From the NCBI RefSeq assembly GCF_000482505.1, contig NZ_AXVL01000010.1, positions 53,187 to 117,186 on the forward strand: 64,000 bases of DNA, read 5' to 3'. The notes under the pieces were generated by a model, which worked only from the letters and a program-made list of their open reading frames with translations, was not told where the DNA came from and made no database searches. This DNA is from Leptotrichia trevisanii DSM 22070 (GTDB taxonomy: Bacteria; Fusobacteriota; Fusobacteriia; Fusobacteriales; Leptotrichiaceae). How positions within the stretch are numbered: the stretch's first letter is position 1; every line of letters starts with the position of its first letter. A program made the position numbers and the translations under genes. Shown in pieces: positions 1-8,066 of this stretch.

Positions 1-221
1 TTAGAGCTGGAAACTTTGGTTATGGACATGCCAAAAATGAATTGTTTGACAAATTCATGGATTATTTTTCTCCATTCCAGAAAAAACGTGAAGAATTGGA
101 AAACAATATGGATTATGTATATGGAATTTTGCGTAAAGGTGCAAATAAAGCTAGAAGCATTGCAACTGAGAAGATGGATGAAGTTAGGGATGTAGTGGGG
201 CTTTTGAAGAAAAATTATTAA
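1..221 (+). CDS. trpS: Tryptophanyl-tRNA synthetase, C-terminal end (partial)
   Basis: This is the last 72 codons of a gene that begins before the window; the reading frame starts at base 3 and ends with TAA at 219-221. The peptide starts RAGNFGYGHAKNELF and later has YGILRKGANKAR. This matches the C-terminal helical end of class I TrpS, where a GYGxxK segment and a (R/K)xGAxxAR segment are conserved. TrpS charges tRNA-Trp in the cytoplasm. A hairpin terminator follows, so it is the end of a transcription unit. Only the C-terminus is visible, so catalytic motifs cannot be checked. Confidence 0.85.
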   Translation, partial: RAGNFGYGHAKNELFDKFMDYFSPFQKKREELENNMDYVYGILRKGANKARSIATEKMDEVRDVVGLLKKNY

Positions 222-262
222 AAGATTAGTGATTTTATTTGAATAATTTTATTTTAATTGTA

Positions 263-291
263 AAGAAAAGGCACATTTAAGTGTCTTTTTT
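263..291 (+). terminator. Rho-independent terminator after trpS
   Basis: GGCAC at 270-274 pairs with GTGTC at 281-285 (one G-U pair). The stem is flanked by an A-run and a run of six T. Confidence 0.7.
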
Positions 292-341
292 GGCTTTAAA
301 AATTTTACTATGATATTTATAAAAATAAGAGGTAGGATCAA

Positions 342-1238
342 ATGAAGAGAATAACAAATTTAGAGGATAAAACAAAAAAAGATATTTTTCTAATTTTATT
401 TATAATTTATATATTTCACCTGCTATTTATGATTCCTTTACACAACGATACAGTATTTACCGAGAATAAAATATTTAAATATGTGTATATGTTTAGAATA
501 CATAGATGGATACTTAGTTTTCCAATAATTTATTATTTTGTAAAAACTTATAAAAAATATGAATATTTTAAAACGAATGAAAAATTAAAGGCGAAAGACT
601 TTAGTATTTATTTTGCATTAGCCTTTTGGGTAGGTAATTTTTTTAGTTTTTTAATTGTATTAATGAGCAGTCATAAGGGACGAACACCTGTGGTAGCGAT
701 ATACGAACCTTTGTATATAGATATGATAATGACAGTTTGTGTGGCACCAATATTAGAAGAAATAGTATTTCGGGGAGTTATAATGAATAATTTAAAAAAA
801 TATGGAATAAAAACAGCAATAGTTATTAATTCAGTCTTTTTTGCATTATCTCATTATAATATAGATATGATTATCCCGGCATTCTTTACAGGAATTATTT
901 TTTCCTATGTTGCATATAAGTATTCAATAAAATATTCTATTTTAATACATTTTTTTATAAATGCAATAACGAAAACATCTCAGGTTTTAATTCTTTTAAG
1001 AATTGAGATACTTCTAATTCTAGTTGGTTTGTTTTCTGCCTTTTTGATTATCTTTTTATTAGTATTTGTTATAATTGGATTGTTGGAAGGGAAGTACAAA
1101 GAGGTACTTTCGATTTTTGAATTAAATGTTGAAGATAGGGAAAATGTGATTGTGTTTTTAAAAAATAATGTTTTATATTTGCTGGTAATATTTGCAATCG
1201 TAGTTTCTAATTTAGTGTTTAATTATAGGATAGTTTGA
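342..1238 (+). CDS. CPBP family intramembrane glutamic protease
   Basis: This 298-residue polytopic membrane protein has the CPBP (CAAX protease / bacteriocin-processing) motifs in order: EE at 139-140 with R144 (EEIVFRG), FFALSH ending at H171, and HFFIN with H203 and N207. These residues form the active site of Rce1-like intramembrane proteases. In bacteria such proteins are linked to processing or immunity of small peptides. About seven hydrophobic segments are visible. The gene stands alone on the plus strand between two terminators. A second, unrelated-looking CPBP gene lies convergently downstream, and a bacteriocin-like cassette lies 3 kb away, so a role in peptide tolerance is possible but unproven. 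Confidence 0.85.
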   Translation: MKRITNLEDKTKKDIFLILFIIYIFHLLFMIPLHNDTVFTENKIFKYVYMFRIHRWILSFPIIYYFVKTYKKYEYFKTNEKLKAKDFSIYFALAFWVGNFFSFLIVLMSSHKGRTPVVAIYEPLYIDMIMTVCVAPILEEIVFRGVIMNNLKKYGIKTAIVINSVFFALSHYNIDMIIPAFFTGIIFSYVAYKYSIKYSILIHFFINAITKTSQVLILLRIEILLILVGLFSAFLIIFLLVFVIIGLLEGKYKEVLSIFELNVEDRENVIVFLKNNVLYLLVIFAIVVSNLVFNYRIV

Positions 1239-1246
1239 CGAAATGG

Positions 1247-1274
1247 GGAGTTTCTTTTCAGGGAAACTCCTTTT
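1247..1274 (+). terminator. Hairpin terminator
   Basis: GGAGTTTC (1247-1254) pairs with GAAACTCC (1263-1270), followed by TTTT. It ends the CPBP gene transcript. Confidence 0.8.
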
Positions 1275-1401
1275 AAATTCAAATTATATTTTATTTATAA
1301 AGTTTTTATTTACTTATTCGATACTTATAAGACTGGTATTTTGGTATATTATTACTGATTCTCTGTGAGAATCTAAAAATCCTAATAATAGTATAACAAA
1401 A

Positions 1402-2286
1402 CTATAGACTTTCTTTTTTGTTTTGTTTCTCTTGTCTTTTTCTCCAGTTTCTAATAGCCAATCCCACTATCAGATAAAGAATTGTCGGAATTATACCTAC
1501 TGAAAGTGAAAAAAGAAACGCCTGATTTTTTTCTACAGACACAATTCCTAAAAGAAGCAACGGATTTATCACTGCATCTTCCATAGTATGCATAATAACT
1601 AATGGCCACATAGATTCAGTAACTCTAAAAATTTCTGTATACATCACCGTCCAGCACGTTACTACTATTGTTCCAATAAGGAAAAAAGTCAGTCTTCCAA
1701 CTGGTAAAGTATTTTGTATTTCACTTTCGGACAAAAATATCATAATATAGGGCAAGTGCCAAATCCACCAGATAAATCCGATAAGTAAGTATAATTTCAA
1801 ATCGGATAATTTTAATTTTAACAATTGATTTGTAAGATAGCCTCTCCAGACTGACTCTTCAAATATATTTTTTATAAATTGAGTGGCAATTTGTGCAGAC
1901 AAGATCCCAATATAGGCTGCAATTCCAATATTTACATTGGAAAATTTGACACCTTTCGTTATTAATCCCAGTAGTATAACAATTAAAGTAACAGTAGGAT
2001 ATATCAAAAAACCAATCAAATAAAACTTTTTATTATTTTTAAAGTTAATAGAAACACCCGAATTTTTCCACCCGTCTCCTCCAAAAGTACGAAGAAGAAT
2101 TGTACAAATTAATGGAGATACTAACCAGATAAGCATTCCAAAGGGTTCTTCTCCTGCCATTGTTCCAACATTTTCATAATGAGCTTGACTGAACAACTTA
2201 TCGACAAGATATCCTATCCAACCACAAGCGGTACTAAAAATCGTAAAAATAATTATGTTTCGTTTAACCCTATTTGTATTATTCAT
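1402..2286 (-). CDS. CPBP family intramembrane protease (PadR-linked)
   Basis: 294-residue multi-pass membrane protein. CPBP motifs: EESVWRG with E143, E144 and R148; WWIWHLPY with H177; and MHTMED with H233. The EExxxRG and WHLP patterns place it in the CPBP/Abi family, but in a different branch from the protein at 342-1238. It starts with ATG at 2286 behind AAAGGTGAG, 18 bp after the PadR regulator gene on the same strand, so the two probably form one operon under PadR control. The substrate is unknown. PadR-type control of a membrane protein suggests an envelope or antimicrobial stress response. Confidence 0.85.
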   Translation of the reverse strand: MNNTNRVKRNIIIFTIFSTACGWIGYLVDKLFSQAHYENVGTMAGEEPFGMLIWLVSPLICTILLRTFGGDGWKNSGVSINFKNNKKFYLIGFLIYPTVTLIVILLGLITKGVKFSNVNIGIAAYIGILSAQIATQFIKNIFEESVWRGYLTNQLLKLKLSDLKLYLLIGFIWWIWHLPYIMIFLSESEIQNTLPVGRLTFFLIGTIVVTCWTVMYTEIFRVTESMWPLVIMHTMEDAVINPLLLLGIVSVEKNQAFLFSLSVGIIPTILYLIVGLAIRNWRKRQEKQNKKESL

Positions 2287-2304
2287 CTTATCTCACCTTT
2301 CTTT

Positions 2305-2910
2305 CTATATTCTTTTCTTCAATTTTTTAAACCATTCCATGTTAAAAGCAGTAATATCAATTCCATAATCTAAAGTAGCCACTGTAAATTTACTGATTTC
2401 TTTAATGTTTTCAGATATATCGTTTCCTTTATTTAGATTTTTAATTCTCTCCTGATATTCTGTATCTATAAGTAAATAGTTTTTAAGTGCTGCTCTTTCA
2501 TCTTCGATATGTATTGATTCCCTTAATTTTTTTAGTGCTGTATATTCCTCCTCTAAAGAATGAATGATTTTATCAATCAGATTTTTCTGTTCATTTTCTG
2601 AAACATATCCCATAAAAAGAAGTTTTCCGATATCTAAATTTTTTGTCTTTGAAATATCAATGGGAATTCTTATCCATTCTATCAATGCTTTTTGTCCAAT
2701 ATCAGTTATTGCGTATCTTTTTTTATTTACTCCTTTTTCAACAAGCTCTTCAAAAGTAACCATTTCCGACATAAGCAATTTTTTGAGAGCTGCCTGAATA
2801 CTGCCGAGACTATCACTACACATAGATTTAAAATTATTTCTGATGACATTTCGAAGTTCATATGCAGTCATTCTGTGTAACATTAAAATTCCTAAAATTA
2901 TTTTATCCAT
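2305..2910 (-). CDS. PadR family transcriptional regulator
   Basis: 201 residues. The N-terminal ~95 residues form a PadR winged helix (ILGILMLHRMTAYELRN, then SLGSIQAALKKL, then YAITDIGQKAL). This is followed by a PadR C-terminal helical dimerisation region (VSENEQKNLIDKI...). PadR proteins are mostly repressors that respond to phenolics, antibiotics or cell-wall stress. The ATG at 2910 sits behind a strong AGGAGGTG. A palindrome lies just upstream and could be its own operator. It is the first gene of a two-gene unit with the downstream CPBP protease. Confidence 0.85.
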   Translation of the reverse strand: MDKIILGILMLHRMTAYELRNVIRNNFKSMCSDSLGSIQAALKKLLMSEMVTFEELVEKGVNKKRYAITDIGQKALIEWIRIPIDISKTKNLDIGKLLFMGYVSENEQKNLIDKIIHSLEEEYTALKKLRESIHIEDERAALKNYLLIDTEYQERIKNLNKGNDISENIKEISKFTVATLDYGIDITAFNMEWFKKLKKRI

Positions 2911-2931
2911 AACACACCTCCTATTATACCT

Positions 2932-2955
2932 TATAGTAACATACCTTTTAGGTAT
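2932..2955 (-). promoter_or_regulatory. PadR operon promoter with palindromic operator
   Basis: On the minus strand a TATAAT -10 box (2933-2938) lies just upstream of the PadR ribosome binding site. The inverted repeat ATACC-TTTTA-GGTAT (2941-2955) overlaps the spacer and -35 region. This is where an autorepressor would bind. No good -35 hexamer is visible. Confidence 0.55.
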
Positions 2956-3093
2956 TGTAAAGAGTTTATTTTGAAATTTTTAGCATTTCATTTTTTCCAT
3001 TTTTGTCATTTCAGCTTCATTGTTGTCAAGGTACAAAGTCATTTTCCCAAATTTATTGCTCCTAAGAGAATATAAAAACGTCAATGATAAAAT

Positions 3094-3124
3094 AAAAAAA
3101 GACAGCCTTTAGACTGTCCTTATA
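3094..3124 (-). terminator. Hairpin terminator after the trmD fragment
   Basis: On the minus strand GGACAGTC...GACTGTCTTTTTTT forms a stem (GACAG 3101-3105 with CTGTC 3114-3118) with a T-run. Its sequence resembles the terminator at 8014-8047. Confidence 0.65.
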
Positions 3125-3135
3125 CAAACTACAAT

Positions 3136-3720
3136 TTATATATCTTTCATTTTCAAGTATTTCTTATAAACTTTCTTAAATTCCAAATCTTCATCAATAT
3201 TTTCTAACTTTTTTTCAAACAAATCCATTCTATTCTTCATAGTTTTCTCAATTGAGTGAAACTGCCTATATTCATCAATTTTAGCGTGATTGCCACTTCG
3301 TAATACTTCTGGAACAGTATAGCCATCAATTTCTACAGGTCTTGTATATTGGGGAAATCCAAGAAGTCCGTTGTAAAATGAGTCTGTTTCAAAAGATTCT
3401 TTTTTTATTACACCTTCCTTTATACGAATTACAGAGTCCATAATTACAAGGGAAGGCAAGTCGCCACTGCTTAGGACATAATCTCCAATGGAAATTTCTT
3501 CATCTACAAATTTATCAATTACCCTTTGATCTAGCCCTTCGTAACGTCCTGAAAATTGTAAAATTCGTAGTTTTCGTAAAAGAAGTTCCAGTAGGCTTCT
3601 GGCTTTAAAACCATTCCAGCACCGCCTCCAAAAGGGATGTCGTCCATCTGGCTGTGCTTATTTCTGGCGTAATCCCTTATGTTTACGATGTTAAAGTCGA
3701 TAATATCCTTGTCGCTTGCT
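3136..3720 (-). pseudogene. trmD': Truncated, internally deleted duplicate of trmD
   Basis: This stretch is a copy of the intact trmD at 8611-9372. It matches the 3' end of that gene through its stop codon but lacks the first ~25 codons: similarity ends sharply after cgcttgct at 3720. It also lacks the 106 bp that correspond to 9030-9135. Because 106 is not a multiple of 3, the frame is broken. Only a 107-codon piece (3136-3459) is still open, and it lacks the knot region's start. Identity is uneven: some stretches are identical while 3290-3360 differ at many silent positions. That suggests recombination with a related strain's allele. No functional methyltransferase is expected. Confidence 0.9.
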
Positions 3721-3750
3721 ACTTAATTATAAGTTGTTTTAGGGTAAATA

Positions 3751-3782
3751 GGGAGTTTTTAGGAACTCTTTATTTTTTTTTT
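3751..3782 (+). terminator. Terminator-like hairpin, twin of the one at 4639
   Basis: GGGAGTT (3751-3757) can pair with AACTCTT (3764-3770), followed by a long T-run. The surrounding ~45 bases (ttag..taaatag.gagttt...aactctttattttt) resemble the hairpin at 4627-4680. This suggests a duplicated or decayed cassette remnant. The rest of 3721-3924 shows no convincing gene. Confidence 0.5.
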
Positions 3783-3924
3783 AGGAAAGTGAATTTATTT
3801 TTAAATTTTGAAAAAGAAAAATTTATTAAAGATGCGATATTAAAGAAATTTTAAACAAGAAATTAAACTTTTTTTGATTTTTGATTATAATTTTAAACTA
3901 TTTAAAAATTAAATAAAAATTAAC

Positions 3925-3953
3925 TTGACAAAATATGGGGGGGGGGGTATAAT
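3925..3953 (+). promoter_or_regulatory. Promoter with an 11-G run in the spacer (putatively phase-variable)
   Basis: A consensus -35 TTGACA (3925-3930) and a consensus -10 TATAAT (3948-3953) are separated by exactly 17 bp. Eleven of those are consecutive G residues (3937-3947). Poly-G of this length is extraordinary in such AT-rich DNA. Slippage would change the spacer and so the promoter strength, as known for spacer homopolymers in Neisseria porA and opc. The current 17-bp spacing should be fully active. It drives the bacteriocin-like gene starting at 4011. Confidence 0.85.
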
Positions 3954-4010
3954 ACACACATTAATAATTAAAAAAAATTATTAAAATTAAAAAATTTAGA
4001 GGTGATAAAA

Positions 4011-4361
4011 ATGAAAATTGTAGAACTAAATGAAATGGAACTAATGACAATCGATGGCGGAAGCATTAGAGACAGAAGCAGATCACATGGACACGGAGGT
4101 AATTCAAAAAGTAACCGTAGTAATAGTAGAGGAAGTAGTCGTAGTGGGGGGCATAGAAGAGACTGTAGTTGGAGCAACAGAGACTTCAGTAGAGAAGTAG
4201 TTAAAGGTGGTGTTACTGGAGCTGTTGGAGGAGCTATTGGAGGCTCTTTTGCAGGAGGAGTAGGTGCTGGACCTGGAGCTGCTGCAGGAGGATTAGGTGG
4301 AGCAGCAGCGGGAGGAGTAGGATATGCTTTTGATAGAGGAGCTTGCAAATTAGGATGGTAA
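4011..4361 (+). CDS. Double-glycine leader bacteriocin-like precursor
   Basis: 116 residues from ATG 4011, placed behind AGAGGTG (an earlier GTG at 4002 is part of that ribosome site). The N-terminus is a classic class II/double-glycine leader, MKIVELNEMELMTIDGG (17 residues). Cleavage after GG by the C39 peptidase encoded at 4702 would release a 99-residue peptide. The mature part has two halves: a Ser/Arg/Gly/His-rich basic segment, then an Ala/Gly-rich stretch of repeated GG pairs (glycine zipper) that is likely membrane-inserting. One Cys in each half could form a disulphide. It is the first gene of the export cassette, under the poly-G promoter. It could be a bacteriocin or another secreted effector; no close relative is recognised. 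Confidence 0.8.
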   Translation: MKIVELNEMELMTIDGGSIRDRSRSHGHGGNSKSNRSNSRGSSRSGGHRRDCSWSNRDFSREVVKGGVTGAVGGAIGGSFAGGVGAGPGAAAGGLGGAAAGGVGYAFDRGACKLGW

Positions 4362-4386
4362 TCAAAATTTTTAAGGAAGTAAAATT

Positions 4387-4566
4387 ATGAATAAGAAATA
4401 TCAAAATATGATAGTTATAATAGCTTCAATATCGTCAGCCATAATTGGAGGTAGAATAATTGATGAATATGGATGGGTTATAGGTTTAATAACAGCTGCA
4501 ATTACAGGTGCTGTTATTGGATTGCTTGGAAAAATTATATTAAAGTTTCTTAAAATTAATAGATAG
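4387..4566 (+). CDS. Small two-helix membrane protein, possible immunity protein
   Basis: 59 residues (MNKKYQNMIVIIASISSAII..., ending in KFLKINR) with AAGGAAG 9 bp before the ATG. Two hydrophobic helices are separated by GGRIIDEYGW, and the C-terminus is basic. It lies 25 bp after the bacteriocin-like gene and before a terminator. This is the usual position of an immunity protein in class II bacteriocin loci. A second bacteriocin-like peptide is less likely because there is no double-glycine leader. The immunity role is inferred from position and topology. Confidence 0.65.
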   Translation: MNKKYQNMIVIIASISSAIIGGRIIDEYGWVIGLITAAITGAVIGLLGKIILKFLKINR

Positions 4567-4638
4567 ATTAAATAAATACGTATTTATTATAAGATTATAG
4601 TCCTTAACCTAATCCTAATAAAACTTTTAGTTAAATAG

Positions 4639-4670
4639 AGAGTTTCTAGTCTTTAGAAACTCTTTATTTT
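4639..4670 (+). terminator. Strong hairpin terminator or attenuator inside the cassette
   Basis: AGAGTTTCTA (4639-4648) pairs perfectly with TAGAAACTCT (4654-4663), followed by TTATTTT. It separates the precursor and immunity genes from the exporter genes, so exporter expression may depend on read-through. Confidence 0.85.
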
Positions 4671-4701
4671 TAAGAAAGAGAGGTGGAAAAAGATTTTTTC
4701 G

Positions 4702-6858
4702 ATGTTTAAAAGATATTGCTGTGTTTTACAAAAGGATGAGAAGGATTGCGGACCTGCCTGTATACTAACAATAGCTAAGCAATATAATTCAAATTTTTCA
4801 ATTGCCAAGTTACGCCAAATATCAGGAACAGATAGAAACGGAACTAATCTTGCGGGAATGATAAAAGGACTGGATTATTTAGGATTTGAATCAAAAGCTG
4901 TGAAAGTTGAGGATAAAAAAATTGATAACAGTGTATCTTTTCCAATAATAGCACATATTCAGTCTAAAAATAATTTTTTGCATTATGTAGTTGTTCATGA
5001 CGTAAGCAATAAAAGAATTATTATTTCTGATCCTGAAAGTGGAATAAAAAAACTTTCTCACAAAGAGTTTTCTGAAATATGGACTGGAATCTTGCTTTTA
5101 ATTGAGCCTAAAAAAGATTTTCAGAAGAGAAACGAAAAGGATAATTCTTTGACCAGGTTTTTTTATGTTTTAAAAAATCAAAAAAGTCTTTTGTTTAATA
5201 TATTTCTAGCCTCAATACTTTATACTGTGCTTGGCATAGTAACTTCATTCAGTTCTAAATTTCTAATAGACTATATTTTAAAAGATAAGCTTATGACTAC
5301 ATTAACTGTAATGGTTGTGGGAATGGTAATACTTGAAATAATTCAAATGCTGCTTAGCATATTTAGGGGATATTTACTAATATTTTTAGGACAGAGAATA
5401 GATATAGCAATATTGCTAGGATATTATAATCATGTAATAAAATTGCCAATGAATTTTTTTTCAACAAGAAAAACAGGAGAAATAACATCGAGATTTTCTG
5501 ATGCTGATAATATAAATGATGCGGTAGCTGAGACGGTACTAACATTAATGCTAGATGTTATAACAGCTGTTACAGGTGGAATAATTGTTTATATCCAAAA
5601 TCAGTATTTATTTTTTGTTTCAATAGTTATATTACTGCTTTATATTGTGATTGTATTTTCATTTAAAGAAATTTTAAAAAAAATAAACAATGAAGTTTTG
5701 GAAAATAATTCTCAGCTAACTTCTTATATAATTCAAAGTATAAATGGTATAGAAACTATAAAAGCATATAATCTTGAAAAAAATATACAAGATGAAACAG
5801 AATTTAAATATTTAAAAGTTATAAAATCATCTTTTAAGAGAAGCAAAATTTATAATTTACTAACTTTTTTATCGGGTGTTGTAGAACTAATAGGGAATAC
5901 TTTGATAATGTGGGTAGGTGCAATCCAAGTTATAAATGGAAAATTAACATTGGGAGAAATGATGGTATTTAATACTTTGCTGGGATATTTTACAAATCCA
6001 GTAAAAAATTTGATAAGTTTACAGCCAACTATTCAGACTGCAACAGTATCAGCAGATAGACTCGGAGAAATAATAGATTTAGATATAGAACAAAGTGATG
6101 AAAAAATGATTCCTCAAAATTTAAAAGGAGATATTGAGATAAAAGGCTTAAATTTTAGATATGGAACAAGAGAGTTAATTTTAAAAAATATTAATATGGA
6201 AATAAAGCAAGGCGAAAAAATAGCATTGGTAGGTGAATCGGGAAGCGGAAAAACAACTTTGGCTAAATTAATTCTTAAATTTTACGATTTTGAAAAAGGT
6301 GACATTAATATTAATGATTTTAATTTAAAAGATATAGACAATACTTTTTTAAGAAATAAAATATCTTATATTTCACAGGATATGTTTTTGTTCAACAAAA
6401 CAATAAAAGAAAACCTTATGTTAAGTGATGAAATAGAAATTGATGATGTTATAGAATTATCTAAAAAAGTGAATGCCTATGAATTTATAAATGAATTGCC
6501 ACAAAGATTTGACTATATGATAGAGGAAAATGGAACAAATTTATCGACAGGGCAAAAACAGAGGTTGTCTATTCTAAGAGCACTACTTAAAAAACCTGAT
6601 ATCTTAATAATGGATGAAGCTACAAGTAATCTTGATTCAATAACAGAGAGTGCTATTCAAAAAACACTAAACAATCCTGAATTTAATATGACTACAATAA
6701 TAATTGCCCATCGTTTAAGTACTATTCGATTATGTGACAGAATTTATGTTCTTGATAAAGGAGAAATAATAGAAACAGGTACTCATGAGGAGTTGATAGA
6801 ATTAAAGAATAAGTATTATGCACTATGGAAAGAGCAGGAAAATATTCATGAAAATTAA
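4702..6858 (+). CDS. Peptidase-containing ABC transporter (bacteriocin processing/export)
   Basis: 718 residues with three parts. First is an N-terminal C39 cysteine peptidase (QKDEKDCGPACIL with catalytic C16, H94 in LHYVVVH, D110 in SDPESG). Second is a six-helix exporter domain (~160-440). Third is an ABC ATPase with Walker A GESGSGKT (511-518), signature LSTGQKQR (from 614) and Walker B ILIMDEA (D638, E639). Such PCAT proteins cleave double-glycine leaders and export the peptide through the inner membrane. The cargo is almost certainly the product at 4011. The ribosome site AGAGAGGTGG is ~15 bp from the ATG, longer than usual. The downstream fusion protein gene overlaps its end. Confidence 0.95.
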   Translation: MFKRYCCVLQKDEKDCGPACILTIAKQYNSNFSIAKLRQISGTDRNGTNLAGMIKGLDYLGFESKAVKVEDKKIDNSVSFPIIAHIQSKNNFLHYVVVHDVSNKRIIISDPESGIKKLSHKEFSEIWTGILLLIEPKKDFQKRNEKDNSLTRFFYVLKNQKSLLFNIFLASILYTVLGIVTSFSSKFLIDYILKDKLMTTLTVMVVGMVILEIIQMLLSIFRGYLLIFLGQRIDIAILLGYYNHVIKLPMNFFSTRKTGEITSRFSDADNINDAVAETVLTLMLDVITAVTGGIIVYIQNQYLFFVSIVILLLYIVIVFSFKEILKKINNEVLENNSQLTSYIIQSINGIETIKAYNLEKNIQDETEFKYLKVIKSSFKRSKIYNLLTFLSGVVELIGNTLIMWVGAIQVINGKLTLGEMMVFNTLLGYFTNPVKNLISLQPTIQTATVSADRLGEIIDLDIEQSDEKMIPQNLKGDIEIKGLNFRYGTRELILKNINMEIKQGEKIALVGESGSGKTTLAKLILKFYDFEKGDININDFNLKDIDNTFLRNKISYISQDMFLFNKTIKENLMLSDEIEIDDVIELSKKVNAYEFINELPQRFDYMIEENGTNLSTGQKQRLSILRALLKKPDILIMDEATSNLDSITESAIQKTLNNPEFNMTTIIIAHRLSTIRLCDRIYVLDKGEIIETGTHEELIELKNKYYALWKEQENIHEN

Positions 6859-7972
6859 AGTTTACAAGTATGATGAAATAGAAACGGTCAAAGAATTATC
6901 AAATAAAAAAATCAATTCATTTTACGTGATATTAGTATATTTTATATTAACTATTATCATTTCATTCTTAATTTGGAGTTATTTTGGAAAAATAGATTTA
7001 AAGATAAAAGGGACAGGAACATTAGAAACAAAGCTAGATAGCAGTGTTGTAGTTAATGTTATGACTGGAAAAGTTAAAAATAATAATATAAGCCAAGGGA
7101 AAAAAGTAAATAAAGGGGACTTGTTGTATGAAATAGAAAATAATTCTCTTTCCATTGAAAAGAATTATTTAGAAAAAAGCCTAGCAGAAAAGAAAAATCT
7201 TTATAACGCAATTTCAAGTGGAAAATACAATAAAGATGTGTCTGTTTCAAATTATCTTTCGAAAAGACAAGCGCACCAATCAGAATTAGATTCATTAAAT
7301 ATTGAAATAGGAGAGCAGGAAAGAGTAGTGTATACTAATTCAGAATTATATAAAGTAGGTGGACTTTCAAGATTTGATTATGAAAAAAGCCAAAATCAAT
7401 TGTCAATTCTAAAAGAGAGAAAGAAAAAATTAGAAATAGAATATCAGATATCAAAAAATAGTGAAAAAATAACGCTTAATAATGAGATAAAAGAATTAGA
7501 AATGAAAATAAAATCAATGAATGACAGTATTAAAGGGACAAAAGTTGTTGCTTCTATTTCAGGATATTTGGAGGTTATGACACCGATTAATAACGGAGAT
7601 ACTGTGGCTTCTGATATAAATGTAGCCAAAATTATTCCTTCTGAAAACGATTATAAAATTAATATTTATGTTGAAGAAAAGGATATAACAAAAATAAAAA
7701 AAGGAAATAATATAAATTATCATCTTAATTTTCCTGATGAAAAGAAAAACATATCTTTAAAAGGGAAAATTGAGTTAATTTCAAGAGATAGTATTACGAG
7801 AGAGGATGGTAATAAATATTATCTAGTAGTCGGAAATATAGATGCTAAAAATGTAAATACCTTAAATTTAAAAAAAGGGATGACACTGGAAAGCAATATA
7901 ATTTATACGAAAAAGCGTATAATAGATTATATACTTGAAATTTTAAGTTTTAAAGTAAAAACATTAGAGTAA
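6848..7972 (+). CDS. HlyD-type membrane fusion protein (bacteriocin secretion accessory)
   Basis: 374 residues from ATG 6848, which lies six bases after AGGAAA and overlaps the last codons of the transporter. A GTG/ATG extension to 6818 is possible but has no ribosome site. One N-terminal transmembrane helix (~25-48) is followed by a periplasmic part: lipoyl-like half-motif (LDSSVVVNVMTGKV), a long coiled coil (~100-215), the second lipoyl half, and a beta-barrel region. It bridges the exporter to the outer envelope, as in type I secretion and LcnD-like systems. No outer-membrane TolC-type gene is in the cassette, so one must come from elsewhere. Confidence 0.85.
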   Translation: MKIKVYKYDEIETVKELSNKKINSFYVILVYFILTIIISFLIWSYFGKIDLKIKGTGTLETKLDSSVVVNVMTGKVKNNNISQGKKVNKGDLLYEIENNSLSIEKNYLEKSLAEKKNLYNAISSGKYNKDVSVSNYLSKRQAHQSELDSLNIEIGEQERVVYTNSELYKVGGLSRFDYEKSQNQLSILKERKKKLEIEYQISKNSEKITLNNEIKELEMKIKSMNDSIKGTKVVASISGYLEVMTPINNGDTVASDINVAKIIPSENDYKINIYVEEKDITKIKKGNNINYHLNFPDEKKNISLKGKIELISRDSITREDGNKYYLVVGNIDAKNVNTLNLKKGMTLESNIIYTKKRIIDYILEILSFKVKTLE

Positions 7973-8013
7973 AAAAGAAAATGTTTTTTCAAATTTATAT
8001 ATAAATGTAAATA

Positions 8014-8047
8014 ATAAAAAAAGACAACCTTTAGGTCGTCTTTAAAT
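8014..8047. terminator. Bidirectional terminator between export cassette and trmD operon
   Basis: AAGAC-A-ACC (8021-8029) pairs with GGT-C-GTCTT (8034-8042) with A/T runs on both sides. It can end the plus-strand cassette and the minus-strand operon. Confidence 0.75.
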
Positions 8048-8066
8048 AATAATACTTTATGATTTT

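Noticed and set aside
3654..3854. Plus-strand open frame of 66 codons
   Set aside because: It begins inside the broken trmD copy on the opposite strand, has no ribosome site and no recognisable content.
3968..4348. Proline/alanine-rich open frame on the minus strand
   Set aside because: It is the exact antisense of the Gly/Ala-rich bacteriocin gene; the composition is a mirror effect, and there is no ribosome site.
6818..6847. Upstream start for the membrane fusion protein
   Set aside because: It would lie before the AGGAAA ribosome site that serves ATG 6848, and would add residues with no family match.
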